Below are positions 62,110 through 64,000 of a stretch of 64,000 bases of DNA, piece after piece. How positions within the stretch are numbered: the stretch's first letter is position 1; every line of letters starts with the position of its first letter. Origin of the DNA: Planctomycetia bacterium (GTDB taxonomy: Bacteria > Planctomycetota > Planctomycetia > Pirellulales > PNKZ01); contig JAIOPP010000096.1 in the NCBI GenBank assembly GCA_021413845.1, forward strand, positions 20,427-84,426, given 5' to 3'. Under the pieces are notes generated by a model. That model did not search any database, was not told where the DNA came from, and saw nothing but the letters and a program-made list of their open reading frames with translations. The position numbers were made by a program, and so were the translations under genes.

Positions 62110-63215
62110 GCGATGCAACCGCCGACTCGATGGTGAAACCAATCGACCCCAAAACGTTTCGCCTCGTGCGCGAGCTGAAGCATGACCGTGGCGTGCTGAC
62201 TTGCCGTCTCGCCGCGGACGGGCGGCGCATTTTCGCCGGTGCTCAAGACGACTTGATTCATCATTGGAACCTCGGCGAGTTGCCATGGGTCGATGACGCG
62301 CTCTTGGCGAAGTCGGCTCCTAAAACAAAGGCAAAGAAGCCCCCGCTTGAGATTCCGGCCGCTCCGCCGGTCCCGAAGTCGGCGCTTGTCGGCCACGACA
62401 GTTGGGTCCAGGCCATGGCCTTGTCGGCGGATGGTTCGCAACTCGTAACGGGCGACTTCGTCGGCCGCGTCGCCGTCTGGGGGACGAAGCCAATGGCGAT
62501 CAAGCCTCTTTGGACGGCCGATGCGCATCGTGGCTCGATTCGTTCGGTGGCCATCAGTCGCGACGGCAAACTCATCGCCTCGGCCGGCAACGACGGCTCC
62601 GTTCAGGTTCGATCGCTCGATGACGGGCGCGAACAACTCAAGCTCGACATGCACGGCTGCCATGTTTACCAAACGGCCTTTCATCCGGACGGTCGAAGTT
62701 TGATCTCAGCCGATTTGAAAGGGGTGGTGCGGCACTTTGAGCTCGCCTCCGGCAAGCTCTTGCGAACGATCGACGCCGGACCGCTCTGGACCTATAGCGA
62801 AAAATACACGGTAGACGTCGGCGGCGTGCGTGGTCTCACCTTCAATGCCGACGGATCGCGACTGGCATGTGCCGGTGCCGTAGGCGATAAGGGGATCGCC
62901 CATAGCGGTAACGCACGCGTGCTCCTGTTCGATTGGAAGTCGGGCAAGCTGTTGCAAACCTTTCGGCCTGAGAAGGAAGTGATTGCAACGGCCTGGGGCG
63001 TCCGATTTCATCCGGATGGTTACCTCATTGCGGCGGGAGGAAGCCGGACCGGCGGGTATCTCTGGTTTTGGCGAGAAGGATCGGATACCGAGTTTCACAT
63101 GCTCCCTCTGCCCACGCGCGGGCCGGGCTTCGACCTCGATCTTTCGCCGGACGGTCGTACGATCGCAGTGGCTCATTTCGATGGAGCCGTTCGGCTGTTC
63201 GCGTTAGCTAGCTAG
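62106..63215 (+). CDS. WD40-repeat protein
   Basis: 369 residues with at least five WD40-type blades: VGHDSWVQAMALSADGSQLV, TGDFVGRVAVWGTK, AHRGSIRSVAISRDGKLIAS, AGNDGSVQVRSLDDGREQLK, GVRGLTFNADGSRLACAGAV and RGPGFDLDLSPDGRTIAVAH. No signal peptide is evident. It is coupled to the DUF1501 gene (ATGA overlap), the typical third member of these operons. Confidence 0.92.
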   Translation: MSDATADSMVKPIDPKTFRLVRELKHDRGVLTCRLAADGRRIFAGAQDDLIHHWNLGELPWVDDALLAKSAPKTKAKKPPLEIPAAPPVPKSALVGHDSWVQAMALSADGSQLVTGDFVGRVAVWGTKPMAIKPLWTADAHRGSIRSVAISRDGKLIASAGNDGSVQVRSLDDGREQLKLDMHGCHVYQTAFHPDGRSLISADLKGVVRHFELASGKLLRTIDAGPLWTYSEKYTVDVGGVRGLTFNADGSRLACAGAVGDKGIAHSGNARVLLFDWKSGKLLQTFRPEKEVIATAWGVRFHPDGYLIAAGGSRTGGYLWFWREGSDTEFHMLPLPTRGPGFDLDLSPDGRTIAVAHFDGAVRLFALAS

Positions 63216-63356
63216 ACGGGAGAAACTCGTAAGACTTCCATACGAACGCTGCGGCTAGCGCCCCGCTGCTTCAATGTCCGCGCCGCACTGAGACCGGCAA
63301 TATAAGCGCCCATGCATAGCTCATACCTCGCCATGCTCCTCTAGGAACAGCACATC

Positions 63357-64000
63357 ATGCCCGCGCCTCAGCTCGGCAAATCACTGAAAGAAAAGATGCT
63401 CCGCGGCGAAGCCGTGTACGGCACGTTCTTCCAACACTCGATCAATCCGGCGATCGTCGACGTGATTCCTGAAGGGGCGCTCGACTTCGTGATCGTCACC
63501 GCGGAGCACAACGCGCTGGACCTCGCCGAGTTCTTACCGGTGCGGTATGCGCTGGCATCGAAAGGGATCGCCTGCCTTGCGCGGACCCATAGTCGCGAAG
63601 TCGATGACGTGTCGAAGGTGTGCGACTCCTACGACGGCGTCGTCGTCCCCTACGTCGAGGATGTGGAACACTGCCGTCGACTTGCCGCCGCAGCCGTTTA
63701 CAGACCCTTGAAGGGAGAAGCTCTCGATCGTGTGTTGACTGAAGGAAAATGGCCCAGCGAGAAGACTCGCAACTACGTGACGAACGAACGCTGTGCGAAC
63801 ACCGTCTTTATACCGATGATCGAATCGGTCCGTGGCGTGGAGAACCTCGAAAAGATATGCGCCGTGCCCGGCGTTAATGCCGTGTTCGTCGGCCCGAACG
63901 ATCTCACGACCAACATGGGGATTCCTAACGAGTACGATCACCCCGAACTCATCGCCATGCTTCAACGAATCATCGATGTAGCGAGCCGTTCCCATATCGC
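63357..64000 (+). CDS. HpcH/HpaI aldolase family protein (3' end cut off)
   Basis: ATG at 63357, preceded by AGGAA; open to the window end (~214 codons). The product starts MPAPQLGKSLKEKMLRGEA and contains VIPEGALDFVIVTAEHNALD, YDGVVVPYVEDVEHCRRLAA, VFIPMIESVRGVENLEKICA and VNAVFVGPNDLTTNMGIP. These match the 2-dehydro-3-deoxy-glucarate/4-hydroxy-2-oxo-heptanedioate aldolase family, with the Glu and Asp that bind the divalent metal. Substrate unknown; the C-terminus is outside the window. Confidence 0.9.
   Translation, partial: MPAPQLGKSLKEKMLRGEAVYGTFFQHSINPAIVDVIPEGALDFVIVTAEHNALDLAEFLPVRYALASKGIACLARTHSREVDDVSKVCDSYDGVVVPYVEDVEHCRRLAAAAVYRPLKGEALDRVLTEGKWPSEKTRNYVTNERCANTVFIPMIESVRGVENLEKICAVPGVNAVFVGPNDLTTNMGIPNEYDHPELIAMLQRIIDVASRSHI

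Noticed and set aside
1..64000. CRISPR array or rRNA operon
   Set aside because: No regularly spaced direct repeats and no rRNA-like sequence were seen.

Overview
The window looks like a chromosome segment of a planctomycete, probably of the Pirellulales/Pirellulaceae type. The support is a high-GC genome, a DUF1549/DUF1553 + DUF1501 + WD40 gene set, a large membrane-bound dehydrogenase fused to a c-type haem domain, long TPR proteins, and a DUF1257/DUF2997/Ycf46-like AAA cassette. No rRNA, tRNA or CRISPR array was found. The lineage is inferred from gene content, not from a marker search.

Region 1 (34-15514) is an essentially complete 14-subunit complex I operon, nuoA to nuoN, all on the plus strand with many overlapping junctions. 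It is interrupted once, between nuoF and nuoG, by a four-helix-bundle (23S-rRNA-IVS-type) gene framed by inverted repeats. A PAS / degenerate AAA+ / Fis-HTH regulator follows nuoN.

Region 2 (17128-34667) is ordinary core genome: an unknown small protein, Mrp, TrmB, a FabZ-like dehydratase, a 32-residue basic protein, a 1329-residue exported TPR protein, three lipoproteins including a Wza-like polysaccharide export protein, a cold-shock protein, an ABM monooxygenase, a glycine-rich RRM protein, an MtfA-type metallopeptidase and a giant haem-domain dehydrogenase.

Region 3 (about 34850-51900) is an accessory island. It holds an IS630 copy sitting exactly in the stop codon of a phage TerL gene, a putative TerS-like gene, a zinc-ribbon protein derived from an IS1595-type transposase, and a divergent CI-like repressor. 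Next comes a loosely spaced set centred on DUF1257, DUF2997 and a Ycf46-like AAA ATPase, with a helical protein, two tiny proteins, a frameshifted TOPRIM-like protein and a possible DNA-recombination-associated protein. Two decayed IS110 copies close the island. This set is the best candidate here for an undescribed system. Coding density is unusually low, and several gaps of 300-970 bp have no convincing gene.

Region 4 (51918-58800, minus strand) is the ImuA-ImuB-DnaE2 mutagenesis cassette, flanked by two wrecked genes: a beta-propeller protein and a LigD polymerase domain.

Region 5 (59115-64000) is a typical planctomycete DUF1549/1553-DUF1501-WD40 operon followed by an HpcH/HpaI aldolase gene cut by the window end.
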